64,000 nt of DNA, taken from the NCBI RefSeq assembly GCF_900103715.1, contig NZ_FNHL01000004.1, forward strand, positions 124,001 to 188,000, written 5' to 3'. Shown one piece after another: positions 17,974-27,622 of the stretch (position 1 is the stretch's first letter; each line of letters opens with the position of its first letter). The DNA comes from Halogranum gelatinilyticum (lineage in GTDB: Archaea > Halobacteriota > Halobacteria > Halobacteriales > Haloferacaceae). The notes under the pieces are model-generated. The model was given only the letters and a program-made list of their open reading frames with translations, was not told the DNA's origin and searched no databases. Position numbers and translations under genes: made by a program.

Positions 17974-19773
17974 GTGGTTCTCGACAACGTCCTCCTCTCT
18001 CCGCTCGGTCTCCTCGCTCTCCTGGCGACGCTGCCGTTGATTCTGCTGTATCTCATCCGTCCCGACCCCGCGGAGCGCGACCTCCCGACGATGCGGTTTC
18101 TGACCGACGACCGCGGCGAGGACGCCTCGACGCCCGTCTTCGAGCGGCTGAGTCGCAGCCTCCTCCTCCTGATTCAGCTCGCGGCCATCGTCCTGCTGGC
18201 AACGTCGCTGGCGACGCCCTACACGCTCGTCTCGGAGTCCTCGACCGTCCAAGAGACGGTCGTCGTCGTCGACGGCAGCGCGAGCATGGCGACCGATTCG
18301 GGAGGTTCCACCCGCTTCGACCGCGCCGTCGCCGCCGCCGGCGACGCCCCCACCTCCGTCACGTCGGTCGTCTTCGTCGCCCGGCAGGGCGAGGTCGTCC
18401 TGCGCGACGGGACGCCCGAACAGGCGCGGGGCGCGCTCGACGACCTCAGCGTGACCGATGTCTCGGGTGACCTCCGCGACGGCATCGCCCAGGCCTCCGC
18501 CGTCGCCGGCGAGGAGGCCCGCATCGTCGTCTACAGCGACTTCGCGGACGACGGCGGCTGGGAGGAGGCCGTCGAAGCTGCCCGCGCCCGCGGCCTGCTC
18601 GTCGACCTCCGGCAGTTCGACGGCGGCGGTGCGGACAACGTCGGCATCGTCGACCGCTCCTTCACCGGCAGGGAGGTCACGGTGACGGTCAAGAACTTCG
18701 GGGACAGCGAGGCCGAGCGGACCCTCTCGCTGGGCGGCCAGCGCGAGTCGCTGACGCTCGGCGCGGGCGACGTGGTGACGCGGACGCTCGCCGTGCCCGC
18801 AGGCGGGGGAACCGTCGCGCTCTCGCCCGGCGACTCCTTCCCGACCGACGACACCGCGGCTGTCGCCGCCCCCGAGGACGCGACGGTCGACGTGTTGCTC
18901 TTGACGAACGACCGCAACCGGTATCTCGCGACCGCGCTGTCGGTGATTCCCGAGGTCGAGTTGACCGTCGAGTCGCCGCCAGCGAACGTCGAGGGGACCT
19001 ACGACGTCGTCGTCTACAGCAACATCCAGGAGGGCCGGCTGCTCCGCGGCAACGTCGCCGACGGCGAAGCGGCACTCGCGAACGGCGGCGGCGTGGTGGT
19101 GCAAGCCCAAGAAGGGATGCCGAACCGGTACGTCGAACTGCTCCCCGTCGAGGTCAGCGACGCGGTCGACGGCGGCTCCGTCGGCGCGGTCGCCAACGAC
19201 GAACTCACCCGCGACATCAGCTACCCGCCGCCGGAGCGACATCTCGTCGCCGAGACAGCCGACGGCACCCGGACGCTCGTGGGGCTGACCGACGGCTCGC
19301 CGCTCGTCGCCACCGCCGAGCGCGACGGCGGCCGCGTGCTCTACTACGGCTATCTCGAAGACGCCTCGTCGTTCAAGTTCAACTACCAGTATCCGGTCTT
19401 CTGGAAGCGCGCCGTCTTCTATCTGGCCGGTCGCGACCCGCTGCCGACACTCAACCGACCCACCGGCGACCAGCTGCGGTTCGCCGAGGAACGGACCGTC
19501 CGCACCCCGAGCGGAACGGTGACCGCGCGGATGGTCTCGATGGACGAACAGGGCTTCTACGAGGTCGACGGCCGGCGGTATGGGGCGGCACTCCTCAGCG
19601 AGTCCGAGTCGGCCGTCGCCACCGACCCGCTCGACGAACGGACCGAGGGGTCGGTCCGCAGCCGCGAGGAGGACCGACAGGTGCCCGACCCCCTCACCGA
19701 GTGGGTCGCACTCGGCGCGCTCGGCGTCGTCGTGGTCGAACTCGGCTATCTCCGTCGACGGGGTGACCTGTGA
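17974..19773 (+). CDS. BatA-like membrane vWA protein, first gene of MoxR operon
   Basis: 599 aa from GTG 17974. An N-terminal membrane pair (8-28, 62-81) has the usual BatA/aerotolerance-type linker between its helices. Then comes a vWA domain with MIDAS motif D100-GSAS104, a long beta-rich region, and a final helix (~577-593). The vWA metal site would bind a protein partner. It opens a six-gene operon: its stop overlaps the next start by 4 bp. Analogous Bat/MoxR operons are linked to envelope assembly or stress tolerance; the function in this organism is inferred. Confidence 0.85.
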   Translation: MVLDNVLLSPLGLLALLATLPLILLYLIRPDPAERDLPTMRFLTDDRGEDASTPVFERLSRSLLLLIQLAAIVLLATSLATPYTLVSESSTVQETVVVVDGSASMATDSGGSTRFDRAVAAAGDAPTSVTSVVFVARQGEVVLRDGTPEQARGALDDLSVTDVSGDLRDGIAQASAVAGEEARIVVYSDFADDGGWEEAVEAARARGLLVDLRQFDGGGADNVGIVDRSFTGREVTVTVKNFGDSEAERTLSLGGQRESLTLGAGDVVTRTLAVPAGGGTVALSPGDSFPTDDTAAVAAPEDATVDVLLLTNDRNRYLATALSVIPEVELTVESPPANVEGTYDVVVYSNIQEGRLLRGNVADGEAALANGGGVVVQAQEGMPNRYVELLPVEVSDAVDGGSVGAVANDELTRDISYPPPERHLVAETADGTRTLVGLTDGSPLVATAERDGGRVLYYGYLEDASSFKFNYQYPVFWKRAVFYLAGRDPLPTLNRPTGDQLRFAEERTVRTPSGTVTARMVSMDEQGFYEVDGRRYGAALLSESESAVATDPLDERTEGSVRSREEDRQVPDPLTEWVALGALGVVVVELGYLRRRGDL

Positions 19774-22199
19774 TGTTCCTCCAGACCGGGCCGCTCGACG
19801 GCTTCCTCGACCAACTGCTCGGCGGGTCGCTCATCAGAGTCTTCGACAGCTGGTCGGTCGTCGTCGACGGGCTGACGCTCGGGCTCGAACGGCCGCTGTT
19901 TCTCGTCGCGCTGCCGCTCGCCCTGCTTGCGGTCTGGTGGGTCGTCTACCGCGGGGCCGACGGGACGGCGACGCCGAAGATGCGTCGGCTCCTGACCGTC
20001 TCGCGCGTGCTCGTCGTCTGCTGTCTCGTCGTCGCCGCCGCCGGACCCTACACCGTCGAACGGGCGGAGACGACGGGCGAACCGCGGGTGACGCTGCTCG
20101 TCGACGAGTCCGACAGCATGGCCGTCATGCCCGACACGGCCGACAGGCTCGCAAACGACATCGAGAGCCAGGGCGTCCCCGTCACGCGGGCGACCATCGG
20201 ACAGGGCGCGCGTTCGCCGCTCGGCGACGGGGTCGCGGCCAACCTCCGGGAGAACGGGACGGTCGTCGTCGTCAGCGACGGCCACGTCACCGACGGCCGG
20301 AGTCTCGCCGACGCGGGCGAACTGGCGACCTCGCTGAACGCGACCGTCGCGTCGGTCGACCTCACGGCCCGCGACACCGAGCGCGCCGTCTCGGTTGCGG
20401 GTCCGGCGAAGACCAGCGCGGGCGTCGAAAACAGCTTCCTCGCGACCGTCGACGGCGTGAACGTCGGCGACGACGCTCGCCTCGTGGTCACCGTCGACGA
20501 CGAGACGATCCTCGACGAGCCGGTGCCCGAGAGCGGCCGCATCGAGTTCAGCGCGACGTTCGAGGAGACGGGGTCGCACCGCGTGACCGCCCAACTCTCC
20601 GGCGGCGACCGCTTCGCCGAGAACGACGTCTTCCGCAAGACCGTCCGGGTCGTCGAGCAGCCGAAGGTGCTCTACGTGTCGCGGCGCGACTACCCGTTCG
20701 GCCGGTATCTGGACAACCTCTACGACGTCGAGCGCGCCGAGGCGGTCCCCGAGGACCTCAGTCCGTACTACGCCGTCGTCGTGCAGGACGTCGCGGCCGA
20801 CGACCTCGGCAACGTCGACGCGCTCCAGGAGTTCACCATCGACGGCGGCGGCCTGCTCGTCGTCGGCGGCGAGAACTCCTTCGAGAACGGCGGCTACCAG
20901 GGGTCGTCGGTCGCCTCGATGCTCCCGGTCACCATCGGCGAGAGCGTCGGCGGCAGCGCGAACCTCGTGCTCGCCATCGACGTCTCGGGGAGCGCGGAGT
21001 CGGGGATGCGTGTCCAGAAGGCCGTCTCGCTCGACGCGCTCGACCAGCTCGGCGACGAGAACAGCGTCGGCGTCGTCGCGTTCAACCACGACGCCTACGC
21101 CGTCGCCGACCTCGCGCCGCTGTCGACGAACCGCGAGACGGTGGCCGACCGCATCCGACGGCTCCAGAGCGGCGGCGGCACCGACCTCGCCGCGGGCGTC
21201 CTCGGTGCCGAGGAGATGCTGGGCGACGAGCGCGGCACGATCATCCTCATCAGCGACGGCCGCGGCCCGGTCGGCCCGCCGACGGCCGCCGCCCAACGGC
21301 TCGGCGGACAGGGTATCCGAATCATCGCCGTCGGCACCGGCAACCCCCGCGAGTCGACGCTCCAGCGTATCGCCGAGGCCTCCGGCGGCAGCTACTTCCG
21401 CGCGACCGACACCAACCGGCTCCGACTGCTCTTCGGCGGCTCCTCGCGACGCTACGAGGGCGACGCCCTCACCGTCGTCGACCGCAACTCCTTCGTGACG
21501 ACGGGCGTCGAACTGACCGCGAACCCGCCGCGGAACAACGACGTGTCGATCCGCAGTGGTGCGGACTACCTCGTCGCATCGAGTTCCGGCCGTCCGGCGG
21601 TCGCCTCGTGGCGCTACGGACTCGGCCGCGTCGTCACCATCACCGCCTACGACGACCAGGGGACGCTCGACGGGCTGCTCACCGCGCCGGACTCGCTGTT
21701 ACTCACGAAGTCGGCGAACTACGTCATCGGCGACCCCGAGCGCAAGGCGACAGACGTCGCCGAGGCCGCCGACACCCGCGTCGGCCGGGCGACGACGGTC
21801 ACCTACCGCGGGTCGGAGCCGCCCGAGGCCGACGGCGTCGCGCTCCGCCAGGTCGCGCCCGACACCTACCGCGCGACGGTGACGCCGACGGAGGCCGGCT
21901 ACGCCTCGCTGTTCGGTGCGGAGTACGCGGTCAACTACCGGAGCGAGTACGCCGCCTTCGGCCAGAGTCCGGCGTTGACCGACCTCGTGCGGACGACCGG
22001 CGGCGAGGAGTTCCAGCCGAATCAGGCGGCGGCCATCGCCGACTTCGCCCGCGAGCAGTCGACGCGGGTCCGCGACGTCGAGCGCGGCTGGGACTGGACG
22101 TTCCTCGTGGCGGGACTGTTCGTCTACCTGATTGAAGTGCTCGGCCGACGTATCCGTGTCTACACCGGCCGCACCTCCAGCGACGGTGGTCTGCAATGA
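19770..22199 (+). CDS. Membrane protein with two vWA-like domains and a glutamine-amidotransferase-like module
   Basis: 809 aa. Two N-terminal helices (~43-60, 74-92) precede a first vWA-like domain with D112-ESDS116. A central beta-rich part is followed by a GATase-like segment GGGLLVVGGENSFENGGYQG (359-378), as found in large membrane vWA proteins. A second vWA domain has the classic MIDAS D404-VSGS408 and a helper site GGTDLAAG (~475). One C-terminal helix follows (~770-787). It overlaps both neighbours by 4 bp (ATGA), so it is tightly coupled within the operon and probably forms a complex with the other vWA protein. Confidence 0.87.
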   Translation: MMFLQTGPLDGFLDQLLGGSLIRVFDSWSVVVDGLTLGLERPLFLVALPLALLAVWWVVYRGADGTATPKMRRLLTVSRVLVVCCLVVAAAGPYTVERAETTGEPRVTLLVDESDSMAVMPDTADRLANDIESQGVPVTRATIGQGARSPLGDGVAANLRENGTVVVVSDGHVTDGRSLADAGELATSLNATVASVDLTARDTERAVSVAGPAKTSAGVENSFLATVDGVNVGDDARLVVTVDDETILDEPVPESGRIEFSATFEETGSHRVTAQLSGGDRFAENDVFRKTVRVVEQPKVLYVSRRDYPFGRYLDNLYDVERAEAVPEDLSPYYAVVVQDVAADDLGNVDALQEFTIDGGGLLVVGGENSFENGGYQGSSVASMLPVTIGESVGGSANLVLAIDVSGSAESGMRVQKAVSLDALDQLGDENSVGVVAFNHDAYAVADLAPLSTNRETVADRIRRLQSGGGTDLAAGVLGAEEMLGDERGTIILISDGRGPVGPPTAAAQRLGGQGIRIIAVGTGNPRESTLQRIAEASGGSYFRATDTNRLRLLFGGSSRRYEGDALTVVDRNSFVTTGVELTANPPRNNDVSIRSGADYLVASSSGRPAVASWRYGLGRVVTITAYDDQGTLDGLLTAPDSLLLTKSANYVIGDPERKATDVAEAADTRVGRATTVTYRGSEPPEADGVALRQVAPDTYRATVTPTEAGYASLFGAEYAVNYRSEYAAFGQSPALTDLVRTTGGEEFQPNQAAAIADFAREQSTRVRDVERGWDWTFLVAGLFVYLIEVLGRRIRVYTGRTSSDGGLQ

Positions 22200-22834
22200 G
22201 CTATCTCGGCAACTCCATCAACCTCGCACTCGTGGTCCTCGTCGTCGTCGCCGTCGCGGGGACTGCCGGAGCCTCGCTGTTCTACCAGCACTCCACGGCA
22301 CAGCTCGAACAACAGAACGAACGCCTCCGGTCGTCGAACGCCGACCTCCGCGAGGATCTCTCGACGACCGAGGCGGACCTCTCGGAGACGCGAGCGCGAC
22401 TCCAGCAGGTCAACAGTAGCCTCCAGGCCGCCGAGGGCGACGTGGGACAGGTCTCCACGACGCTCGAACAGACCGAGAAGGAACTCTCAGAGACCATCAA
22501 CGAACTCTCACAGACCCAAGAACAGCTGGACGAGACGGAGGCCAATCTCGAAGAGAGCCGCCGGAACCTCCGGCAGGCGCGCAGCGACCTCGACACCGCC
22601 GAGGAGGAGGTCGAAGACCTGGAGGACGAGGTCCGGACGCTCGAACGCGAGCGCGACAACCTCGAAGACGAGGTCCAGACGCTGACGCGGGAACGCGACG
22701 ACCTGCGCGACCGGGTCGACCGCCAGCAGCAGGAGATCGACCGGCTCGAACAGGAGATCGACAACCTGGAGACGGATCTCCGGCGCGTCTGTAACAGCAT
22801 CCAGGGCGAGCAGCCACGGGAGTGTCAGTCGTGA
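22196..22834 (+). CDS. Single-pass membrane protein with long coiled coil
   Basis: 212 aa. One N-terminal helix (~9-31) is followed by ~165 residues of continuous Leu/Glu/Arg heptads (about 34-198) and a short Cys-containing tail (RRVCNSIQGEQPRECQS). No catalytic motif is seen. It would project a rod of about 20 nm from the membrane, a likely scaffold or spacer for the vWA complex. It is coupled to both neighbours by 4-bp overlaps (ATGA upstream, GTGA downstream). Confidence 0.8.
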   Translation: MSYLGNSINLALVVLVVVAVAGTAGASLFYQHSTAQLEQQNERLRSSNADLREDLSTTEADLSETRARLQQVNSSLQAAEGDVGQVSTTLEQTEKELSETINELSQTQEQLDETEANLEESRRNLRQARSDLDTAEEEVEDLEDEVRTLERERDNLEDEVQTLTRERDDLRDRVDRQQQEIDRLEQEIDNLETDLRRVCNSIQGEQPRECQS

Positions 22835-23742
22835 GCGGCGACAGCGACACGAACGTCGCCACCAACGGCGACGTGAGCGGGCCAGCAACTCGAACTGACG
22901 CGACCGAAGGGCGACGCGAGGTCGCCCGCGCGCTCCGTGAAATCCGCCGCGAGGGCTACAAGGTTGCCGTCGTCTACGGCGTCGTCGACGCCGCGTTGGC
23001 GACGTTGCTGACGACGCTCCTCGTCCGGCTCGTCGGCCCGGCGTGGCTCGGCGGGTCGGTCCCCCTCGCACGGTTCGCGCCGCCGTCGCTCGGGCTGCCG
23101 AACGTCGCGCTCCCGATTCCCATCCTCGTCGGCGTCGGCGTCGGCCTGTTGGTGCTCGTCGCCGAGGTCCTGCTTCGAGTCCGGCGGCCGCTCGTCGAGC
23201 AGTTCGAGACCGCCAACCCGGCCGTCGAAGAGATGTTGCGGACCGCCCGCGACGCCGTCGCCGCCGACCGCGACACCCGGATGGCCGGGCGGCTCTACCG
23301 GGACGTCCTCGCCGCGCTACGGGAGACGTCGAGTCTCGGGCTCGTCGACCTGCGGCGGCTGACCGTGACGCTCGCGGTCGTCGTCGTCCTCAGCGTCGCC
23401 AGCATCCAGGTGGCCGTCGTCGACCTCCAGTTCGGGGGCGACGAGCCGGGACCGACGGGACCGACGGACGAGCCGACGTTCGACGGTCTCCGCGACGGCG
23501 ACGAGGTGCTCGGCGACCCGGAAGACGTCTCCGCCGGTGACGAGGACCTCGACGCCGAGATCGGTGGGAGCGGCGACGGCGACGCCCCGCCCGGCGGCGC
23601 GCCGTCGGCGTACGACTCGGCGGGGCTTCCCTCGGGGGACCTCGACAGCCAGCAGGCTGGCTTCAGCAGTGGCGAGCGGCTCGAAGACGCCGAACTGATT
23701 CGCGACTACACTCTCCAACTCCGGAACGAAACCGATGTCTGA
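22831..23742 (+). CDS. Haloarchaeal membrane protein of the MoxR operon, unknown function
   Basis: 303 aa from GTG 22831, chosen over a GTG 9 bp upstream because it gives the operon's usual 4-bp GTGA overlap. Three membrane helices are seen (~45-65, 90-115, 180-200). Between helices 2 and 3 is a ~60-residue segment with LVEQFETANPAVEEMLRTAR, and the last third is an acidic Gly/Asp-rich tail. I have seen the same order (vWA, coiled coil, this protein, MoxR, DUF58) in haloarchaea, but the family has no known role. Its 3' end overlaps the moxR start by 8 bp. Confidence 0.7.
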   Translation: MSGDSDTNVATNGDVSGPATRTDATEGRREVARALREIRREGYKVAVVYGVVDAALATLLTTLLVRLVGPAWLGGSVPLARFAPPSLGLPNVALPIPILVGVGVGLLVLVAEVLLRVRRPLVEQFETANPAVEEMLRTARDAVAADRDTRMAGRLYRDVLAALRETSSLGLVDLRRLTVTLAVVVVLSVASIQVAVVDLQFGGDEPGPTGPTDEPTFDGLRDGDEVLGDPEDVSAGDEDLDAEIGGSGDGDAPPGGAPSAYDSAGLPSGDLDSQQAGFSSGERLEDAELIRDYTLQLRNETDV

Positions 23743-24703
23743 CGACAGCACGCGCGGCGTTGCCGCGACCGACGACGAGATCGCACGGCTCCAAGACCGC
23801 CTTCAGGACGTCCGCCAGGAGGTGAAAAAGCGCATCATCGGCCAAGACGAGGTGATCGAACAGCTGCTCGTCTGTATGCTCTGTGACGGCAACGCCCTCT
23901 TGGAGTCGAACCCCGGTCTCGGCAAGACCTCGATGATCCGCGCGCTCGCGGAGGTCATCGAACTGGAGTTCTCACGCATCCAGAACACACCCGACCTGAT
24001 GCCCTCGGACATCACGGGGACCGAGATCATCCGCGAGTCCGAAGGCGGCCGGGAGTTCGTCTTCGAGCGGGGACCCATCTTCGCCAACGTCGTCCTCGCC
24101 GACGAGATCAACCGCGCGACGCCGAAGACGCAGGCCGCGCTGCTCGAAGCGATGCAGGAGAAACAGGTGACGGCGGCGGGCGAGACCTACCGGCTGCCCG
24201 AGCCGTTCTTCGTCTTGGCGACGCAGAACCCCATCGACCAGGAGGGAACCTACCCCCTCCCCGAGGCACAGACCGACCGCTTCCTCCTGAAGATCGTCCT
24301 CGACTACCCCAGCTACGAGGAGGAACGCGAGATCGTCCAGCTCTACACCGAGGGGACGGCGACGCCGGCGGTCGAACAGGTCGTCTCTCGCGACGAACTC
24401 AGGACGATGCAGTCGCTCGTCCGCGAGGTGCCCATCGCCAGCGACATCCGCGACCGGGCCATCACGCTCGTCCGGAAGACCCGCGACTCGCCGGACATCG
24501 AGTACGGCGCGAGTCCGCGGGCGAGCATGGCACTCGTCTTGGCCGGGAAGGCCCGTGCGTTCCTGCGTGGCCGGAGCCACGTGGGGTGGGATGACATCGA
24601 GGCGATGGCGACGCCCGTGCTCAGACACCGTATCCTCGTCGACTTCCGTGCCGAACGCGAGGGGCTGACGCCCGAGGACGCCATCGCGTCGCTGGTCGAA
24701 TGA
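23735..24703 (+). CDS. MoxR-family AAA+ ATPase
   Basis: 322 aa. Walker A is S58-NPGLGKT65, Walker B VVLADE (119-124), sensor 1 N165 in ATQNP, and the Arg-finger region is AQTDRF (178-183). The C-terminal lid domain (~235-322) contains GASPRASMAL. MoxR ATPases act as chaperones that insert metals or assemble complexes through vWA partners. Here the partner genes are two vWA proteins upstream and a DUF58 protein downstream, so the operon is a full MoxR system. It overlaps the previous gene by 8 bp and the next by 4 bp. Confidence 0.95.
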   Translation: MSDDSTRGVAATDDEIARLQDRLQDVRQEVKKRIIGQDEVIEQLLVCMLCDGNALLESNPGLGKTSMIRALAEVIELEFSRIQNTPDLMPSDITGTEIIRESEGGREFVFERGPIFANVVLADEINRATPKTQAALLEAMQEKQVTAAGETYRLPEPFFVLATQNPIDQEGTYPLPEAQTDRFLLKIVLDYPSYEEEREIVQLYTEGTATPAVEQVVSRDELRTMQSLVREVPIASDIRDRAITLVRKTRDSPDIEYGASPRASMALVLAGKARAFLRGRSHVGWDDIEAMATPVLRHRILVDFRAEREGLTPEDAIASLVE

Positions 24704-25557
24704 TCGACCCGGCCTTCTTCGACGAACTCGACCGGTTCCGGTCGGCGCTCAAACGCCAGAGCGCGTCGGTCCAGCAGGGCGAACAGCGCTCGAAGCACGT
24801 CGGCGAAGGGCTGACGTTCAGCGACTACCGGCGGTACGTCCGCGGTGACGACACCCGGCTCATCGACTGGAAGCTCTACGCCCGGACGGGCGAATACTTC
24901 ATCAAGCAGTTCGAGGCCGAGCGCAGCCTGACGGTCCACGTCCTCGTCGACGCGAGCGGCTCGATGGACTACGGCGAGGGGGAGACGAACAAGTTCGAGT
25001 ACGCCGCCAAACTTGGCCTCGGCTTCGCCTACCTCACGGCCGAGGAGCAGAACGACTTCCAGTTCTCGCTGTTCGACGAGACGGTCGACCGACTCGACAC
25101 CGGCCGGTCGAACCGCGGCGAACTCTTGCGGCTCGTCGACCACCTGAACGAGACCGAGCCGAGCGGCGAGGGCGACATCGCGGCCGCCCTCGACAGTTAC
25201 GGCGCGCGCATCCGGAGTCGGTCGCTCGTCGTCGTCCTCAGCGACTGCCTCTCGGACCCGGACGCGCTGGCGTCCGGATTGGCCGGGCTGGGCCGCAGCA
25301 GCGTCGTCGTCGGCACCGTCCTGACGCCCGACGAACTCCGGCCGGAGCCGACCGGCGACACGCTGTTTCGCGACCCGGAGACGACGCGGACCCTCCGGAC
25401 CTACTTCGGCGGCGCGAAGACCAAGTCCTACCGCGAGCGGCTGGAGACGCACGTCTCGGCGGTCGAAGAGCGGTGTCGACGGCTGCGTGCGGACCACACG
25501 CTCGTCGACACCGGCGAGGACTTCTTCGACTCGTTCGGCGCGGTCTGGGTCGGCTGA
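24700..25557 (+). CDS. DUF58 protein (vWA-like partner of MoxR)
   Basis: 285 aa. The DUF58 core is clear: RRYVRGDDTRLIDWKLYART (44-63), followed by KQFEAERSLTVHVLVDASGS (69-88), with MIDAS-like D84-ASGS88. No membrane helix is predicted, unlike the other vWA proteins of the operon, so it is the cytoplasmic adaptor. DUF58 proteins are almost always encoded next to moxR. The start overlaps the moxR stop by 4 bp; it is the last gene of the operon. Confidence 0.93.
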   Translation: MIDPAFFDELDRFRSALKRQSASVQQGEQRSKHVGEGLTFSDYRRYVRGDDTRLIDWKLYARTGEYFIKQFEAERSLTVHVLVDASGSMDYGEGETNKFEYAAKLGLGFAYLTAEEQNDFQFSLFDETVDRLDTGRSNRGELLRLVDHLNETEPSGEGDIAAALDSYGARIRSRSLVVVLSDCLSDPDALASGLAGLGRSSVVVGTVLTPDELRPEPTGDTLFRDPETTRTLRTYFGGAKTKSYRERLETHVSAVEERCRRLRADHTLVDTGEDFFDSFGAVWVG

Positions 25558-25635
25558 GCCGACCGGTCGGTCGCGGCCGGACGGGCGACCGGCTGGCCCC
25601 CACCGTTTTTGTGGGTTGCGAGAGACAGTTCAGTT

Positions 25636-26517
25636 ATGTTCGACGACTTACTGTTCCCCACGGACGGCAGCGACGGAACCGAACGCGCACTCGACCACGT
25701 CCTCGACATCGCGACGGCACATGACGCGACCCTGCACGTGCTCAACGTCGCGGACGTGACGCGCGACAGCGTCGCGCAGATTCAAGGCGAGGTCATCGAC
25801 GCGCTGGTCGACGAGGGTGAGAACACGGTCCAGCAGGTCGTCGACCGCGCCGAAGCGCGCGATATCCCCACCACCACGGCCGTCGAACAGGGCGAACCCT
25901 ACCCGACCATCGTCGAGTACGCGTCGTCCAACGACGTCGACCTCGTCGTCATGCCGACCCACGGCCGGAAGGGGCTGAGCCGACTGCTCCTCGGCAGTAC
26001 GACCGAACGGGTCGTCCGCGAGTCGGACGTGCCCGTCCTCACCATCGGTCCCGACGACACCGACCTGTCGTATCCCTACGAAGACATCCTCGTCCCGACT
26101 GACGGCAGCAAGTCGGCCATGGAGGCACTGACACTGGGTATCGACCTCACCGCCGTCGACGACGGGACGCTGCATCTGCTGTCGGTCGCCGAGGTGACCG
26201 AGTTCGGCGTCGGCGCGCCCGGCGAGATACAGCTGAAGATATTCGAGGAGGAGGCGGCCGAGACGGTCGAGGCGGCCGCCGAGGTCGCGACGGAGGCGGG
26301 CGTCGAACGCGTGACCGAGACCGCCGAAGCGGGTATCTCGGTCCACCGTGCCATCCTCTCGTACGTCGAGAAGAACGACGTCGACGTCATCGTCGCGGGG
26401 ACGCACGGCCGGACCGGCTTCGACCGGTATATGCTCGGCAGTGTGACCGAGAAGCTGGTCCGAACCGCACCCGTGCCGGTGTTGACGGTTCGACAGAAAC
26501 CGGACGACGAGGAGTAG
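25636..26517 (+). CDS. Tandem universal stress protein (two UspA domains)
   Basis: 293 aa with two UspA domains: the first starts MFDDLLFPTDGSDGTERA and the second YEDILVPTDGSKSAMEA (~residue 149). Both keep the ATP-binding G-x2-G-x9-G(S/T) motif: THGRKGLSRLLLGSTTERV and THGRTGFDRYMLGSVTEKL. It is a cytosolic nucleotide-binding stress protein, and both nucleotide sites look intact, in contrast to the decayed copy at 5775. A T-rich patch (CGTTTTTGTG, ~25605-25614) lies about 25 nt upstream. Confidence 0.92.
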   Translation: MFDDLLFPTDGSDGTERALDHVLDIATAHDATLHVLNVADVTRDSVAQIQGEVIDALVDEGENTVQQVVDRAEARDIPTTTAVEQGEPYPTIVEYASSNDVDLVVMPTHGRKGLSRLLLGSTTERVVRESDVPVLTIGPDDTDLSYPYEDILVPTDGSKSAMEALTLGIDLTAVDDGTLHLLSVAEVTEFGVGAPGEIQLKIFEEEAAETVEAAAEVATEAGVERVTETAEAGISVHRAILSYVEKNDVDVIVAGTHGRTGFDRYMLGSVTEKLVRTAPVPVLTVRQKPDDEE

Positions 26518-26546
26518 CCGAACGGCCGACGCGACGCGGTCGAGAG

Positions 26547-27590
26547 TCAGTTCGTACTGCGGCCGCCGCGCGTCTCGCTTTTACTGCCGAAGACGAACGT
26601 CGTGACCAACACGCCCACGAGACCGAGTCCCGCGCCGAGCGTGAGTCCGTCTCGGAAGTCGTTCCCGCCGTCGCCGCCGTCGCTGCCGCCGCCAGCCCCA
26701 CCGGCCGCGGAGTCGCCACCGACGACGACCGCGCCCTTCATCCCCATCGGCTTGTGCGGGACGCAGGCGTACTTGGTGGTGCCCTCGGACTCGAAGGTGT
26801 GGCTGAACGTGTGGCCGCTCTCGCCGACCAACTCGCTCTCGAAGCTACCGTCCTCGGCGACGACGTTGTGGCTACCGCCACCGCCGGTCCACTCCCAGAC
26901 GACGGTCGTCCCGGGGTCGACCCGAATCGCAGGCGGGTCGAAGGCGAAGGCACCGTTGTTGCCCTCGGCACCGACCGTGACGGTGACCTCCGACTGGCCG
27001 GTCTCGTCGACGACACCGTCGAAGTTGTCCACGTTGTCGAACCAGCCGTCGAAGCCGGGACCGCTCGACCCGCTCGACTCACCGGCCGCTTCGCCGCCGC
27101 CGACGCTCACGTCGCCGACGACGACCGCACCCTTCATCCCCATCGCCTTGTGGGGGACGCAGGCGTACTTGCTGATGCCTTCGGATTCGAAGGTGTGACT
27201 GAACGTGTGGCCGCTCTCGCCGACGAGTTCGCTCTCGAAGCTGCCGTCCTCGGCGACGACGTTGTGGCTGCCGCCGCCGCCGGACCACTTCCATACCACT
27301 TTCGTCCCGGGGTCGACGCGGACGGCCGCCGGGCCGAAGGCGAAGCTGCCGCCGTTGCCCTGGGCACCGACCGTGACGGTGACTTCGGACTGACCGGTCT
27401 TGTCGACCGTCCCGTCGAAGTTCTCGACACCCTCGAACCAGCCGCCGTAGGGCGCGCTCCCGCCGCTCTGTGCCGCCGTGGTCCCCACACTGCCGAGTGC
27501 GACGCCTGCCGCAGCGGTACCCGCAGCACCGCGGAGGACGGTCCGTCTGGTCAGTTCCTGCGTCGTCGGATCGGAGTTGTCGTGTGACAT
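26547..27590 (-). CDS. Halocyanin with two type 1 copper domains
   Basis: 347 aa. A Tat signal peptide (ELTRRTVLRG, 12-21) exports it folded. Two halocyanin (plastocyanin-like) domains follow, each with complete blue-copper ligands: H109, C144, H147, M152 and H241, C276, H279, M284. A Gly/Ser/Asp linker and a C-terminal helix (~316-336, then basic residues) anchor it outside the membrane. It would shuttle electrons at the cell surface; the adjacent multicopper oxidase is a logical partner. The two domains are almost identical in sequence, a recent tandem duplication (period 396 bp). Confidence 0.93.
   Translation of the reverse strand: MSHDNSDPTTQELTRRTVLRGAAGTAAAGVALGSVGTTAAQSGGSAPYGGWFEGVENFDGTVDKTGQSEVTVTVGAQGNGGSFAFGPAAVRVDPGTKVVWKWSGGGGSHNVVAEDGSFESELVGESGHTFSHTFESEGISKYACVPHKAMGMKGAVVVGDVSVGGGEAAGESSGSSGPGFDGWFDNVDNFDGVVDETGQSEVTVTVGAEGNNGAFAFDPPAIRVDPGTTVVWEWTGGGGSHNVVAEDGSFESELVGESGHTFSHTFESEGTTKYACVPHKPMGMKGAVVVGGDSAAGGAGGGSDGGDGGNDFRDGLTLGAGLGLVGVLVTTFVFGSKSETRGGRSTN
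26718..27446 (-). repeat. Tandem duplication of halocyanin domain
   Basis: Two copies of a ~333-bp domain-coding unit, about 27446-27114 and 27050-26718, are offset by 396 bp. Long stretches are identical at protein level, including SHNVVAEDGSFESELVGE and the copper-ligand segment YACVPHK-MGMKGAVVVG. Confidence 0.85.
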
Positions 27591-27622
27591 AGCGTAGCTG
27601 TGACTGAATCGTTCCTGGGTCG

